Of a stretch of 64,000 bases of DNA, positions 1 to 10,038 are shown piece after piece; the first letter of the stretch is position 1, and each line of letters starts with the position of its first letter. The position numbers were made by a program, and so were the translations under genes. The notes beneath the pieces were generated by a model that was not told the DNA's origin, did no database searches, and saw nothing but the letters and a program-made list of their open reading frames with translations. The stretch is from Cricetomys ansorgei (lineage: Eukaryota; Chordata; Mammalia; Rodentia; Nesomyidae), in contig JAMJFZ010003581.1 in the NCBI GenBank assembly GCA_026225945.1, positions 11,691,001 through 11,755,000 of the forward strand, read 5' to 3'.

Positions 1-710
1 CATTGGTCCAGGCCACACGAAACCAAGGGTGAATGCTAACTTAAGCAGCAGGCTTCGGGCAACACTGATGTGTTGAGTTCACTGTGATGTGGGGTGCCCC
101 TGCTGAAGGGACTGGGGGGCAGAGCTGGATATGGGAGCGCTGTACTTCCTACTCTATTTCTGTGAACCTGAAACTGCTCCTAAAAACACAGTTTATTAAA
201 AATATTTAGAATCTGTAAACAAGTAGTTTAATATCTAGTTACAATCTAAAATCAGTGTGCGTAGTAATTCTGCTTGTGAATGCAAGTATGCTGCCTTAGA
301 TGCAGTCTCCTCACTGGTGGGCGCTCGGTGTGTGAGTGTAAAGAGGAGTAATGAAAATGGAGATCCCCCGGGTAACTCAGAGCTGGAACACCTATTTGTA
401 GCCGCTGATCAAATGTCTCTGAAAGGCTGGAAAATGGTTCGTAAGTGGTCTGTCCCGTGGATTTGGGTCTCATGGTGGCTCAAGATTGCAGTGCAGCCCA
501 AGAGCCAGGCAATGCGGGTCTTCTCCAACTCTGGTTATGCAGAAACCCTTTAAATGAGATATACAATAAGGGCAGTAAAAAAAAAAAAGGAGAAATGAGG
601 CCTTAGGTATGAACAACAACAAAATATCCAACTATATAAGAACCATAAAAAATGGAATAAACTTACAGCCTGAGCAGGTGAAAACCAAACAAGAATAAGA
701 AACCAGGAAC

Positions 711-835
711 ATAGTGGGGCTCCCAGCACCCCAGAGGCTGAGACAGGAGGGCCAGGGATCTGGGGCCAACCTCTGCTGTAGAGTGAGCTAAAGGCCAGCG
801 TGGGCTACGTGAGACCCTGTCTCAAAAAGAAAAAA
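711..835 (+). repeat. B1 SINE fragment
   Basis: B1 order is visible: a 'cccagcacccc' core, 'gaggctgagacagga', 'ccagcgtgggctacgtgaga' and 'ccctgtctcaaaaa', followed by an A-rich tail. It is diverged from a typical B1, which suggests an older copy. Confidence 0.75.
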
Positions 836-1799
836 TACAGAAGGAAAAAGATTGAGGGGAAAGGCAGCGTGTAAATAGGAAGAGCTGTTCATGCCCGGCA
901 GCGGGTGTGTTGGAATTGCAGCAGGGAGCACCAGGGCGCCTCTGCCCAGTGACTGCCCCTCCATCAGGGACTGCTTCATTAGCAACACCACAGACAGTAG
1001 GGGTGTTACAGTGGAGGGGGGCTACTGGGATGTGAATGAAGACAGAAAGTGTTCCTCAATACCCTTACACGCACAGGGCAGCCCAGGCCCCCAGAGCCAG
1101 GAGTGATGAGGTAGGCAGACTGCACGACACATCGTCAGAGAGCCATGTGCTTCAGTCCCTCTGCCTGAAAATGTCTCAGTGTGTGCATTTGTCTGCATCA
1201 GGTCAGCAGTCAGACCTCAGACAGGAAACTAAGTTGGGCTAAGAGCAGTGGGGCCTTCCCTCCCCCTCTTCTCAGCAGATGCTCAGGGCGGGCACTTCCG
1301 AAGGCTGTGTGGGCTCAGAGGCCAGCTTCGGGGTGACTTCATGAGTCAGTGGTTGCCAGTGAGGTGATGAGGAAGCAGAGCATAGGGGATCTTGTAGCCC
1401 CGGGCTAGTCCACACAGAACTAAGGAGCGCACTGTTCAAATGTCACGACCTGGCTCTGTAGTATACTAGTTATGTGAGATGTCAGCTCTTCCATGATTTT
1501 CCTGCAGAAATCCTCTTTCACGCCAGGTAGAGGGCAGTGATGAACCAGTTAGATGAACCAGTGACTTACTGGAGTTACTTGCAGGAGCATGACAGACTCA
1601 TAAAGCCTGCATCGCCAGGGTCCTCTGAGAAATTTGCAGGCAGCCATACCACCGAGCAGTGTCTACTACCCCAGCAATTGCTTATCCTTTGTATGTTATC
1701 GTTTACATGTGGAGTGGCCCCTAGCAGGGGTGCTGTTTTGAGATCTGTGTAACCTTTGGAGGGGGAGCCTTGCCAGAGAAAGATCACTGAAGGGCGGGC

Positions 1800-1975
1800 T
1801 TTAGGATTTATGGGCCAGTCTGACTTCCTGTCTGCTCTCTGCTTCCTGACTGCAGACACCATGTGGCCAGCTGCCACCACTTCTCCATAGTGATGGGCTG
1901 TCCCCTCAAACTGTGAGCCAAAGGAAACCTTCCTTCCTTGAGTTACTGTTGTCGTATATTGTCACAGCGGTGAGA
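1800..1975 (+). repeat. Rodent interspersed repeat, family not named
   Basis: The text from 'cttcctgactgcagacacc' through 'caaactgtgagccaaagga' to 'gtcacagcggtgagaaa' matches a repeat that is very common in muroid genomes. I recognise the repeat but cannot assign a family name without a library. It probably extends left of 1800. Confidence 0.5.
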
Positions 1976-2390
1976 AAGGCAACCAGTGCATTACACAACC
2001 TCAAGGAAGGGCCATCGTCTTCCCAGGAAGGGGGAGCCATCCGCCGCCAGGAGGGAGTGCCTCAATAAGCATCTACAGGACAGTTTATTTCAGAATGAAA
2101 AAGGTTTTCAAACAAGCGTTAAAAGGAACAACCAGGATTGATCAGGCAGATACTGAAAGATGTGATTTAACCAGGCAAGAGAGCAGTCCCAGCACAGAGA
2201 AGCGGCGTGCTGTGGAGGGCAGTGTTGAGACCAGAACACACTCATTCTCACGAAACTGACCTCCCCCGTGTGCTGCCAAGAGAAAACGGGCATCCCTTTG
2301 CAATCACAGAATGTCTGTGCCCTAGAGTCCGGCTAGACGGGTCACGTAGCGTGGTCGCGACTAACGCTGTTTAACTGGTGTCTGTTCCAG

Positions 2391-2571
2391 GGACAAGCGG
2401 ATCTTTTGAAATATGCTAAGAATGAGACCCTTGGAGAATCTGAAGCAAATCCATTACGCAGCCGTCTCGTGTGGACTGAACAAGCCAGGCACTGAAAACT
2501 CTGAGGCCCAGAAGCCTCGGCGGAGCCTGGAAGCCATCCCGGAGAAAGGCAGTGACGAGAGCGGGGACTAG
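2391..2571 (+). CDS. Plcl2: Plcl2 last coding exon (phospholipase C-like 2 C-terminus), with an apparent 1-bp insertion
   Basis: PLCL2 (PRIP-2) is a catalytically inactive relative of phospholipase C-delta. It binds inositol phosphates and protein phosphatases and acts in the cytosol in GABA-A receptor and B-cell signalling. After the AG at 2389-2390 the frame reads GQADLLKYAKNET and then, one base later, ENLKQIHYAAVSCGLNKPG, continuing through a basic PRRSLE segment to TAG at 2569-2571. This is the C-terminal tail beyond the C2 domain. The two parts are in different frames because ACC is followed by CTTGGAG where CTGGAG would be expected (2430-2436). Read without correction, the frame runs into TGA at 2493-2495 and the last 45 residues are lost. 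Downstream codons look constrained, so an assembly or base-call error is as likely as a real lesion. The gene converges on Tbc1d5, as in other mammals. Confidence 0.9.
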
Positions 2572-3560
2572 GGGCGTCGTCGCCGAGTCACAGCCCTGGG
2601 CCAGCGAGTGCGCCGGCCGGCGGGCGAGGACGCGCCTGGGTTCTAAAGCACAACTGGAATACCCATCGCATCTGGGGCAGCCGTGAATGTATGTAGCAAC
2701 CCCGCGTGTGACGGCAAACAAACTCCACAGGAAACTCCCCGGCCCAGACGTGCTGTCCGTACGCACGCCCTGCGGTGCACTGTGAAGACGCGCGCATGCG
2801 CATTGGCTCCCGCTCCGGCCAGGGCGGGCAGGCCCTGCGAGGACAGCCCGCCCGGGCGGGAGGACTGCATTATTTATTGTGGAAAGGCTGGGCCCCGCGT
2901 CCTGCCCGTGTGTCTGCAGAGGACGCGGCGCCCGCCGGGCTGGAAGCGCTGAGCAGAGGCCCGCGGCCGAGGACGCATGCGCGGCGGAGCACGCGCCGGC
3001 GCAGGCGCAGCTGGGCGACGCGGCACCTTGTACATAGTTTTTCACTGTAGACGTAGTGTCCGCATTAAAGATATCTTTTATGGTACTTCTCCAGCAACAG
3101 TACATGCTTTAATTCTGAACACCCCCTCTTCCGCGTAGCCACGCACTTGTTAAATGGCTGCTAAACGTAAGTCCCCCGAGTCCCGGCCCGGCCTTCGGGG
3201 TGGTCGCGAGGGTCTGCACCCGGCTGAGTGCCCCACCGTCCACACTGCCCTCTGCGGAGGGAGAGAGGGCGGGTCACCCTCTGGGCCGGTGGCAAGCCCT
3301 CGGCCTCGGTTCTCCTTCCCGGTGACGGTCTCTGGCTCCGGCTAAAGTTTTAATCTGAAACTTGACGGTGCTTTGAGGACGAGAGCCTGCAGCTTTCCGC
3401 AGAGCTCACCCCCTGGAGGAGCGAGGCTGGGAGTCCGGGGCCTGGCTCGCGGTCGGCGGCGGCGGAGCTTCCCAGCCTGCCCCTCGGCCAGCTGTGAGTC
3501 CAGTTGAGAAGTTGTTTCTGCGGTGTCTGAGACGAGCCCTCGACGGGACAAACAGGAATG
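2540..3560. promoter_or_regulatory. CpG-rich block over the Plcl2 gene end
   Basis: CpG is dense at about 2560-3030 and again at 3150-3540, including CGCGCATGCGC-type, GGCGGCGGCGG and CGGCCGAGG strings. The rest of the window is strongly CpG-depleted. Islands at a 3' end sometimes mark an antisense or bidirectional promoter. Within it an ATG at 3154 is followed 10 bases later by a consensus splice donor (GTAAGT). No transcript can be proved from sequence alone. Confidence 0.6.
2572..3090 (+). other. Plcl2: Plcl2 3'UTR with ATTAAA poly(A) signal
   Basis: The sequence after the stop is GC-rich to about 3020 and then becomes AU-rich. An ATTAAA signal sits at 3064-3069, so cleavage is expected near 3080-3095. 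The AU-rich run from 3027 looks like a typical mammalian mRNA 3' end. The exact cleavage site is inferred. Confidence 0.65.
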
Positions 3561-4398
3561 GGAAACGGCAGGGGTAATTCACAGAAGCAGAACGTAATGT
3601 TAACGTTGCTAGCCATTCTTGTGCTTAGCAAACAGCAGCGTTCGATTTGGACTTTAAAAGTCTAGAAATCATCTCTAAAGGTGAATTCAAATGGAGCGGA
3701 ATAAGCACAGCTGTGTTTGTGATAAAGGGGGTTACCGTACAATACGCAAGGCAGACGACTGTAATTCAGTGGTTTTAGAACCGAAGGACTAGAAGCTGGG
3801 CCTGTACCTGTGATCCCAGCACTCCAGAGACTGGGGCAGGTCACACCGTGAGACACTACCTCAGCACAGCAGAAAGCTGAGGGGTTACGGCCATGTGCTG
3901 ACCCGGTCCTTTCCAGGAGCAGAAGCTGTGGGTGCCTGAAGTCTCACCATTTGTTGGGCCGTGTTGGTGCTAATAAGCCAACTTCCTTTGGCTATCGCTT
4001 TAAAACGGTATGCCAAGCGGTGGAGAAGGGCGGGCACAGTGTCAGGAGAGGTTCCCAGCAGACGTCGGCTCCTGTCTGTCTAGTTCCTGCCCCGAGGAAT
4101 ACAGCTCCTGCCACTGAGGGCAGTGCGGGTCACCAGCGCCTCATTCAAATGGAAACAGACATTTGTCAGGCTAGACAGAATCAAGGTTTGATTGACAGGT
4201 CTCAGGGCCCACTCTGCATCTCACCTGTGGAAGCCATATTAGTCATCCCACTGATAAACAAAAATAAGATCCTTGCTTTGGGGGGTTCAGAAATTGTGGG
4301 AACACTCAGGGTGGCGTGCTGGCTGACTTCCCTCTGCCATCTGCATCCCTTCATGGGGAACATCTATGTGAGTTATCTTAGGTACAAATCCCCACGGG
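3561..4398. other. Intergenic sequence with one B1 fragment
   Basis: A short stretch between the Plcl2 CpG block and the first provirus. A B1-like fragment in + orientation lies at about 3790-3875 ('ctgtgatcccagcactccagaga'). I see no other supportable feature. Confidence 0.5.
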
Positions 4399-4417
4399 TT
4401 TGACTGTGTATTGACTA

Positions 4418-4456
<39 letters not shown>

Positions 4457-5004
4457 GGGGGCTTTGAAATCAAGGACAAGATAGGAGCAATGGGTGACAC
4501 AGCTCTGAAGGAGAGGAGTTTCCCCAGTAGAAGTGTTGCAGCTCTGAGGGGAAGGTGTGCCCAGCTGAGCTGAAGCGTTACAGCCCTGCTTTGCTTCAAC
4601 CTGATGACAAAGACAGCCTCATGCAGCAAATCTCACAATGAGATTTATTGGGAGGGAAAAACTCTGGAGGGTGTTGCAGCTGAAGCTGCAGAGGACTGAG
4701 CAGAAGGCAGCTCTTTATATAGAGTTTCCTTGGGGAACAGAGTTTTCCAGGGTGGCCTAGATTGGTAGGATTTCTAGCTCAGGGATTGGTAGGTTTCTGG
4801 CTCAGTGACTGCTTGGTGATTACTGGGTTTTTTCACCCTAAACTGGCCACTTTCCTGCCTTTGGGACTGGTCATTATGGCATTAGAGAAATCTGCGGGCG
4901 TGGTTTAGCCATTCTCCTGTCTCAAGGGGCTGGGAATGGCTTTTAAGGCCTTTTGGAGGCCCGGGGATGGGGCTTAGCCACTTGTGGGCCTGCAAGTGCC
5001 TTCA
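4399..5004 (-). repeat. 3' LTR of provirus A
   Basis: Read on the - strand it begins TGAAGGCACTTGCAGGCC at 5004, paralleling the TGTAGGGCCTCGCAGG start of the 5' copy. It has a TATATAAAG promoter box (about 4713-4721) and an AATAAA signal (near 4645-4650). A purine-rich stretch lies just upstream of the start (5005-5018), as expected for a polypurine tract. A (TG)n tract at 4421-4453 lies in the U5 end, so the lower boundary is approximate. Confidence 0.8.
4421..4453 (+). repeat. (TG)n microsatellite
   Basis: A perfect run of about 16 TG units, expanded inside the U5 end of the 3' LTR of provirus A. Confidence 0.95.
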
Positions 5005-6600
5005 TTCCCATCTATTTTGTTTACTATTGATGAACAATTGGGTCGGGAACGGGGGCAATGTTATCATTAGACTTCCTGCTGAATGGGAGCAACGGAGTTC
5101 TCGGGGCAAACTTGATCTTCACTATTGGGGGCATCTAGTCCTTGGAATATTTATCAGCAATTTCTGGTTAGCTGACCCAGCTGAAGAGACAGGGAGTAAT
5201 GACATCCACTTGACTGCTTCACATCAGCTTTCAGCCAGTCCACGGCAGTTTGAGGCAGTTTGTAGTCTGCAGCTGATTTCTGGGTGGCATTTGCTAGCTG
5301 AATGGAAATCTGCTGAAACAGATTTAAACAAATATAGACTAGGGACAGAAGTTAAAGTTTGGGAGCTTAAAGGGAAATCATAGATTTGGAATTTTCAGGC
5401 CCATAGTCCTGGTGGCTGGGGGAAGGGAGGAGTCCCAAGGCTAAGGGATAGAAGTGGATCATACCCTCAGGAATAGGCAGGTGGGGAAACTTGGCTGTGC
5501 TTATCTGGAGACTGACCTGTGAGAGGTGTATCTAACTCTGCCTCAACTCCCTGATGCTTATATGAACTTTTATTTACAAGTAAAGATAAGTTTTGGATAT
5601 ATTAGCATTACTGCTGTATGTAATCTATACTGAAATCCATGTTGTAGAAGAAGTGGCTAACATGTGTCTATAAAACAGCTGGAGTAGACTCATGCTTTTG
5701 AGTCCTAGCAAAAGCTATGATTTGGGGATAAAAAGCATGAACTTTTTCCTCTGTCCAGAAAGCTGGATATATAGGTTTGACAGAAAGGTTTTGGCTTTGG
5801 TTTTTCTAGACAGAGTTTCTCTGTTGTAACTCTAACTGTCCTGGAGCTCACTCTGTAGACCAGACTGGTCTTGAACAGAGATCCACCTGCCTCTGCCTCT
5901 CAAGTGCTGGGATTAAAGGCGTGCCGCCACCACCCAGCCGGAAATATTTTTAGGACTGTGAGAAAGCACCTTAAGTCCATGTTCAGAAGATAATCAAAAA
6001 AGGTTTAAGATCTTGAGCTTGTGATTTGATAATAGTATTCAGTGCTTTATCAGCGTGTCAGAACTTCACTGATCAATGTTAAAACTCCAAAGCTTTGAAA
6101 TCTCAGCGTAACAAGAGCATAGAGGGGAAAGGAAATCGGAAACACTTCATTACCTTCAGTCACTTTCAGAACTTGCATTTGCATGCTTTAAAGCCTTTCT
6201 TATGCCTTCAGGACTCTCTTAAGCTTTCACATCCTAGGGCCTGTATACACCTTACAACACTTTCTTAGACCCTCGTCGAAACTGGGCTACATTTTCACCA
6301 GTGTCCTCTACTGGGCTCTCTTTTGGAGCTTTAGCCCTGACACACAGTGCCAAGCCTCAGTTGCTCTCCACGACCCCTTCATGTCCTTCTAAAACTAATA
6401 CCATCTTGGTGACTCTTATATGAGAAAGTTGGTCCGCCAGCACAAGGTATATTATTGTATTATTAAACAAGCACTTTTTAAATCCTATCTTTCATAAACT
6501 TTGTTTTTATTACTTTGTTTACAGGACAGGAATTATCACACAAAAATAAAGAAAATAGGCACAGTGGGTAAGCCCCGGTGAAGAAGAGATGGGCAAGGGA
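5005..6600 (-). mobile_element. Provirus A, 3' interior shared with provirus B
   Basis: This segment is collinear with 22591-25335 in provirus B. Matched blocks include the 'ggaaatctg...gacagat' block at about 5302 versus 23191, 'cttatctggaga/tc' (5500 versus 23405) and the 'ggac(a)ggaaattatca(t/c)acaaaaat' block (6525 versus 25326). No env frame is recognisable. A B1 interrupts it at 5801-5940. Confidence 0.65.
5801..5940 (-). repeat. B1 SINE
   Basis: Antisense B1 with 'agacagagtttctctgttg', 'tcctggagctcactctgtagacc', 'tgcctctgcctctcaagtgctgggattaaagg' and 'gccaccacccagcc'. It is well preserved, hence younger than the provirus it interrupts. Confidence 0.9.
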
Positions 6601-6729
6601 GTTGTAGGGAACGGATTGCCTTTGACAGCCTGCTATAGAGCAGTTTTCCAGCCCTATTCAGTCGTGCCGCTGGTAGAGGGGAGGGTCTCTTGGATGTTAA
6701 ACATCCATATGTAAGAGCTACCCCAGACA

Positions 6730-7270
6730 GGTGGAGGAGGAAACAGAGGAGAAGAGAGCAAGTTCAGACAGAAGAGATTTTCAGGTCATTTGTGCTGTGG
6801 CAGAAGTTGCCACCACGGGAAGCTGAGCATTTTTGGCCATTGGGCTGTACTGAGGACTAGCTGTTTGTAGCAACAGAGCGAGGCTTTGGTAAACTCTGAG
6901 TCTGAGGAGGAAGACAGGAAAGGTAGCAAAACAAACTCAGTAAGGGGAGTTTCCTTAAGCTGCAAGTGGGAGCTGAGAGGCAAGGGGAGCCTAGGAGGGC
7001 GTAGAGAAGCTGAGGCTTCTGACGGAGGGAGGGGAGTGTCTTGGTAACTGGAGAGTTGCCCATGTGGTGGGTGCCCCAGAGGGTGTAACAGGCTCCTAGA
7101 ACCAGAGAGGAGACACTTCCTGGGTAGGTGAGGGAGAGACAGATGGTTAGAGGAGAGGGAGGGAAGAAGTGGCTGAAGAGGTAGACTCTGGAATTTGGAA
7201 CCAAGTATGACAGAATCCAGAACGAATAGCAGAAACAAATGCTCCATACACCCCTTGAGAGACTCAAATT
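6730..7270 (-). mobile_element. Provirus A segment homologous to the leader of provirus B
   Basis: This purine-rich (+ strand) stretch matches 26560-27200 of provirus B, for example the block around 'catgtggtgggtgcccc' (7060) versus 'catgtgatgggcaccc' (27009), followed in both by 'caggctcc' and 'ccagagag'. In provirus B it lies between the 5' LTR and gag. Here it lies downstream of reverse transcriptase, which points to rearrangement or nesting. The 153- and 136-codon frames on the - strand look like by-products of the pyrimidine bias. Confidence 0.55.
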
Positions 7271-7594
7271 AGCAACATGAGAGAGTTTGCACTATTGAGA
7301 TGTGGGCATGGCTGAAAGGTAAGAGTGGTGTCCCCTACCGGTGCCATCTGAGGAGAGAACTCAGGGGATGGTGTTTGGAGACCTTGTACGTTAGAAGGTG
7401 GGGCAGTTGGTAAGGAGAGGAGTCAGCAACAGGTGGCCAGACGATTAACTTCTTTGATTCTCATATAAGAAGTCCGGCTGTGCTCAGAGCACACAGACAA
7501 GGTGCCCATCCTTGGGTAGTCTGCTCTAACTTCCTTTGTTACGTATGCAATGGGTGCAAAGGAAAGTCTAATTTTTATAATGTGAAGGTGTCAG

Positions 7595-7925
7595 CCTGCG
7601 ACTACGAAGGAGAAGATCATCTGTGTATTGTGTAAGCTTGGATTTGGGAAGAGACAAAGAGAAAAGTCAGAGGCTTAGAGCCTGACCAAATAGATGTGAG
7701 CTGCCCTGGACCCCTGGGGTCGGACAGTCCAAGTAGGTTGTGTAGAAAGGTGAGTGTCCTGGTCTGACCAAGCAAAGGCAAAGATATTTTGTGACTGGAG
7801 GTGAAGAGGAATAGAAAAAACAAAGAAACAACAAAAAACCCACAACATCCTGAACCAAGTAGTTGGTACCACTTTTAACCTCCAGTATGGGGTGTTAAAG
7901 GGAGAAGGTGTGGGGCACAAAAGAT
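7595..7925 (-). pseudogene. pol: Reverse transcriptase fragment of provirus A
   Basis: Three landmarks of retroviral reverse transcriptase appear in order on the - strand. A PFNTP-like N-terminal motif is at about 7903, a FAFAW...TWT...PQG stretch is at about 7705-7780, and the catalytic YxDD box is present as YTDD followed by LLL at 7616-7627. They fall in different frames, so at least one frameshift separates them. The spacing between the first two is shorter than in intact enzymes, which implies an internal deletion. The finger/palm arrangement identifies a class I retroviral pol. It is nonfunctional as it stands. Confidence 0.75.
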
Positions 7926-8129
7926 TCTTTCTTAAGAGGTCGGAGATAAGGGGCTGACGTCCCTGAGGCTTTGGAGAGAGAGAGAGAGTGGGTATTGACC
8001 CCGGGTGATGTAATTGTGGGGTTTTGTAGTTGAATTGTGAGAGTGGGCTGATCCTTGGCTCTAGAAGGGTTTTGGGTGTCCCTTCATACCTGAAGAACCA
8101 CCTGGGAGGTTGTCAAGGGAAAGAGTGTG

Positions 8130-8600
8130 TCAGGTTTTCTGGTTTGGAGGAGAAGGGTGGAGAATGGCTGGCGAGCCTGGGGTCAAGAGGAAGAGAGGAG
8201 CGAAGGAAATAGAGGCTCCCACCTTGGCCAGGAGGTCCCTTCCCAGCAGGGGGATGGGACGCGTTGGTACCTCTAGGAAGGAGTGGGTGAGGGGAATAGC
8301 CCTAAACATACAGCTAAGTGGAGGGTCTGGTAAGGCTGGTGAGACAGTTCCCTTACTCCAACAATAGAGGAACGAGGGGTAGAGGTGGGTCCCCAAAACT
8401 CCGTCAGGACCAAGTAAGCAGCCCTGGTGTCCAAAAGAAAGGAGATGGGTTGCTCTGATACTGTGATGACTGACTGAGGCTCCCTGACAGAGTTGGCAGT
8501 GGTCAGGCCAAGGGAGCCCGGACCCTCCCGCTCTTCCATGGCCAGACCTAAGAGGTCGGCTGGAGGCGATCTGGGCCTGATGACGTCATGCTTCGAGGGA
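8130..8600 (-). pseudogene. pro: Retroviral protease remnant of provirus A
   Basis: On the - strand a frame reads QPISFLLDTRAAYLVL, the aspartic-protease active-site region. The expected DTGA box is DTRA here (8420-8431), a glycine-to-arginine change that would abolish catalysis. About 100 bases on, in another frame, comes THSFLEVP...PLLGRDLL, the flap-to-C-terminal region leading into reverse transcriptase. The frame change lies between about 8300 and 8396. Position between the nucleocapsid knuckles and the RT fragment supports the call. Confidence 0.8.
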
Positions 8601-8873
8601 CATGAGAGCATCAAACAGCCAGTGTCCCTCTTGATGGCACCACAGGCATGGTCAGGAAGGCTTGCGAGGGTTTAAATAATAGTGGCCCTCCTGACCACAT
8701 TTGAAACAGGGCCCTGAAGGCTCCCAGGCTTTGGGAGTAGGTCACGCGGAGTTGTTTCCCATCTGGGGTCTCAGGACCCCACACTGGTATATTGTAAGCG
8801 GGCCTTTGTGAGGTGGTCTAGGAATGGAGATGGATTTTCATGTTCGTCTCAGATGTTTTCATAATTTACCTCT
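8600..8873 (-). pseudogene. gag: gag capsid homology region and nucleocapsid zinc knuckles of provirus A
   Basis: A segment at 8781-8873 carries the capsid major homology region pattern (ENPSPFLDHL, with an in-frame stop just upstream). Next comes a zinc knuckle CFKCGQEGHYYLNP at about 8670-8710, whose final cysteine is replaced by proline. A second knuckle, CLWCHQEGHW, follows at about 8620-8652, also without its last cysteine, and a TGA lies between the two. Two knuckles fit some class I gag proteins. No functional RNA-binding protein can be made. Confidence 0.75.
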
Positions 8874-8989
8874 GCGAGGGTGGCCTTGCAGAGTCCAGCC
8901 AGGAGGCAAGTTATAAAGATGGTGGCCTCTCCCTGAGGAGGGAGAAAGGGAGACCAAAGGACCATGGGTTAAGGCCGATAAGGGGCGAG

Positions 8990-9750
8990 GGGGGGTGTTG
9001 TGATCGAAAATAGCGTGGGAGTCATCTGGTCTGGGCTTTACAGCTAGGAGAGCTGTTTCTCCTTGTTGGCTTACACCATGTGGTTACTTTTAATCAAGAT
9101 GGCGGCAAAGTCACTTGGCAAAATCTATTCTTCCCAACCCTGGCAAAGATAGCCTTCAGCCACGTGACTGCCTCCATCCAGGTGGGGACAGCAGCTAAGA
9201 TGGCAGCAAGCCACATGTTGCTTACGTCCCTGGTGGCATCACAACGCATGGTTCCTTTAAGATTACCTGCGTATAGACTTTTAACTATCAACCCCAATGT
9301 TAGGAGTTTTAAGTTAACCCTAATAGATTTTACAGGCTTTAACTCTACCCAATATGCTTACAAATACTGAATACAGAAAGTTTACATAATAGGCTTACAC
9401 ATCTTGAGATCAGATTTATACCTTGGCGAAAACTTTAGGGAGTTTAACCAAAACGAAGTAGCAACGGTGCCCATTGGGAATAAATAGTCTCTCCTTTTGT
9501 TTTGTTTTTTTTTTTTCCTCCTTCCTTTGTCACATAGTCGGGTGGCTCTCCTGACATGGGACAGAGATTTTGGAGGAAGACTTTAAACAAGCATGCTTGG
9601 GTCCTACAGGAGGAGTGAGCCACACAACTCCAGAGCCAGCCTTTAACTGAAGTGGGACAGCATAAAACAACACTTTAATGCCACTCATACCTAAAAGACA
9701 CCCGAGTCCCTGTAAAACTGAATCCAGTAAGCTGAAAACAGAGGCTTAGA
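8990..9750 (-). mobile_element. Provirus A interior segment with YY1-like motif, shared with provirus B
   Basis: This lies between the matrix and capsid remnants and is homologous to about 25440-26290 in provirus B. Shared features are AAGATGGCGG (9096-9105 versus 25498-25507), a block around 'agagattttggag' (9564 versus 26086) and 'accaactccag'-type text downstream. It carries no recognisable retroviral protein. It may be a nested fragment that both proviruses inherited. AAGATGGCGGC is a textbook YY1 core. Confidence 0.5.
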
Positions 9751-10038
9751 GAAAGGAGATGTTTTGAGCCCTGGCTACAGACAGAGGACACTGCAGGCGG
9801 GAGCTGAGGGGCACCAGCCAGCCAGGAGTGTGCACGCTGCAGCTTGCTCCTTCATTTTCTCCCTTACCCTCGGGGTCTGGCTCCCAGGTCCCACTTTGTA
9901 GCAAATTTACAGATCCATCAAAGGTAACCTAAAAGACAGGACATTTACACAGTGTGGGGAGAGAGGCCAGACATAAACATACAGGACTACGAGAGGAGAC
10001 AAGAGAAAGCTTGAGCATAGGGAGTGGGGGGTCCCTTT

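Larger units (their letters stand above)
1..2390 (+). other. Plcl2: Last intron of Plcl2 (partial)
   Basis: This stretch precedes the last Plcl2 exon and ends in a pyrimidine-rich tract followed by CAG at 2388-2390, a standard 3' splice site. I see no coding exon in it. It holds a B1 fragment (711-835), a short A-run near 577-588 and a rodent interspersed repeat (about 1800-1975). The open frames visible here have no family resemblance and are treated as chance. The preceding exon lies left of the window. Confidence 0.75.

Noticed and set aside
2416..3105. 229-codon frame on the - strand across the Plcl2 gene end
   Set aside because: It is antisense to the recognised exon and CpG-rich 3'UTR. 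High GC depletes stop codons, the composition is A/R/P-rich and there is no family resemblance.
3951..4403. 150-codon + strand frame before provirus A
   Set aside because: No splice context, no conserved motif and ordinary composition; it ends at the LTR boundary.
6786..7267. Proline/leucine-rich 136- and 153-codon frames on the - strand
   Set aside because: They overlap each other in a pyrimidine-biased proviral leader segment and show no retroviral motif.
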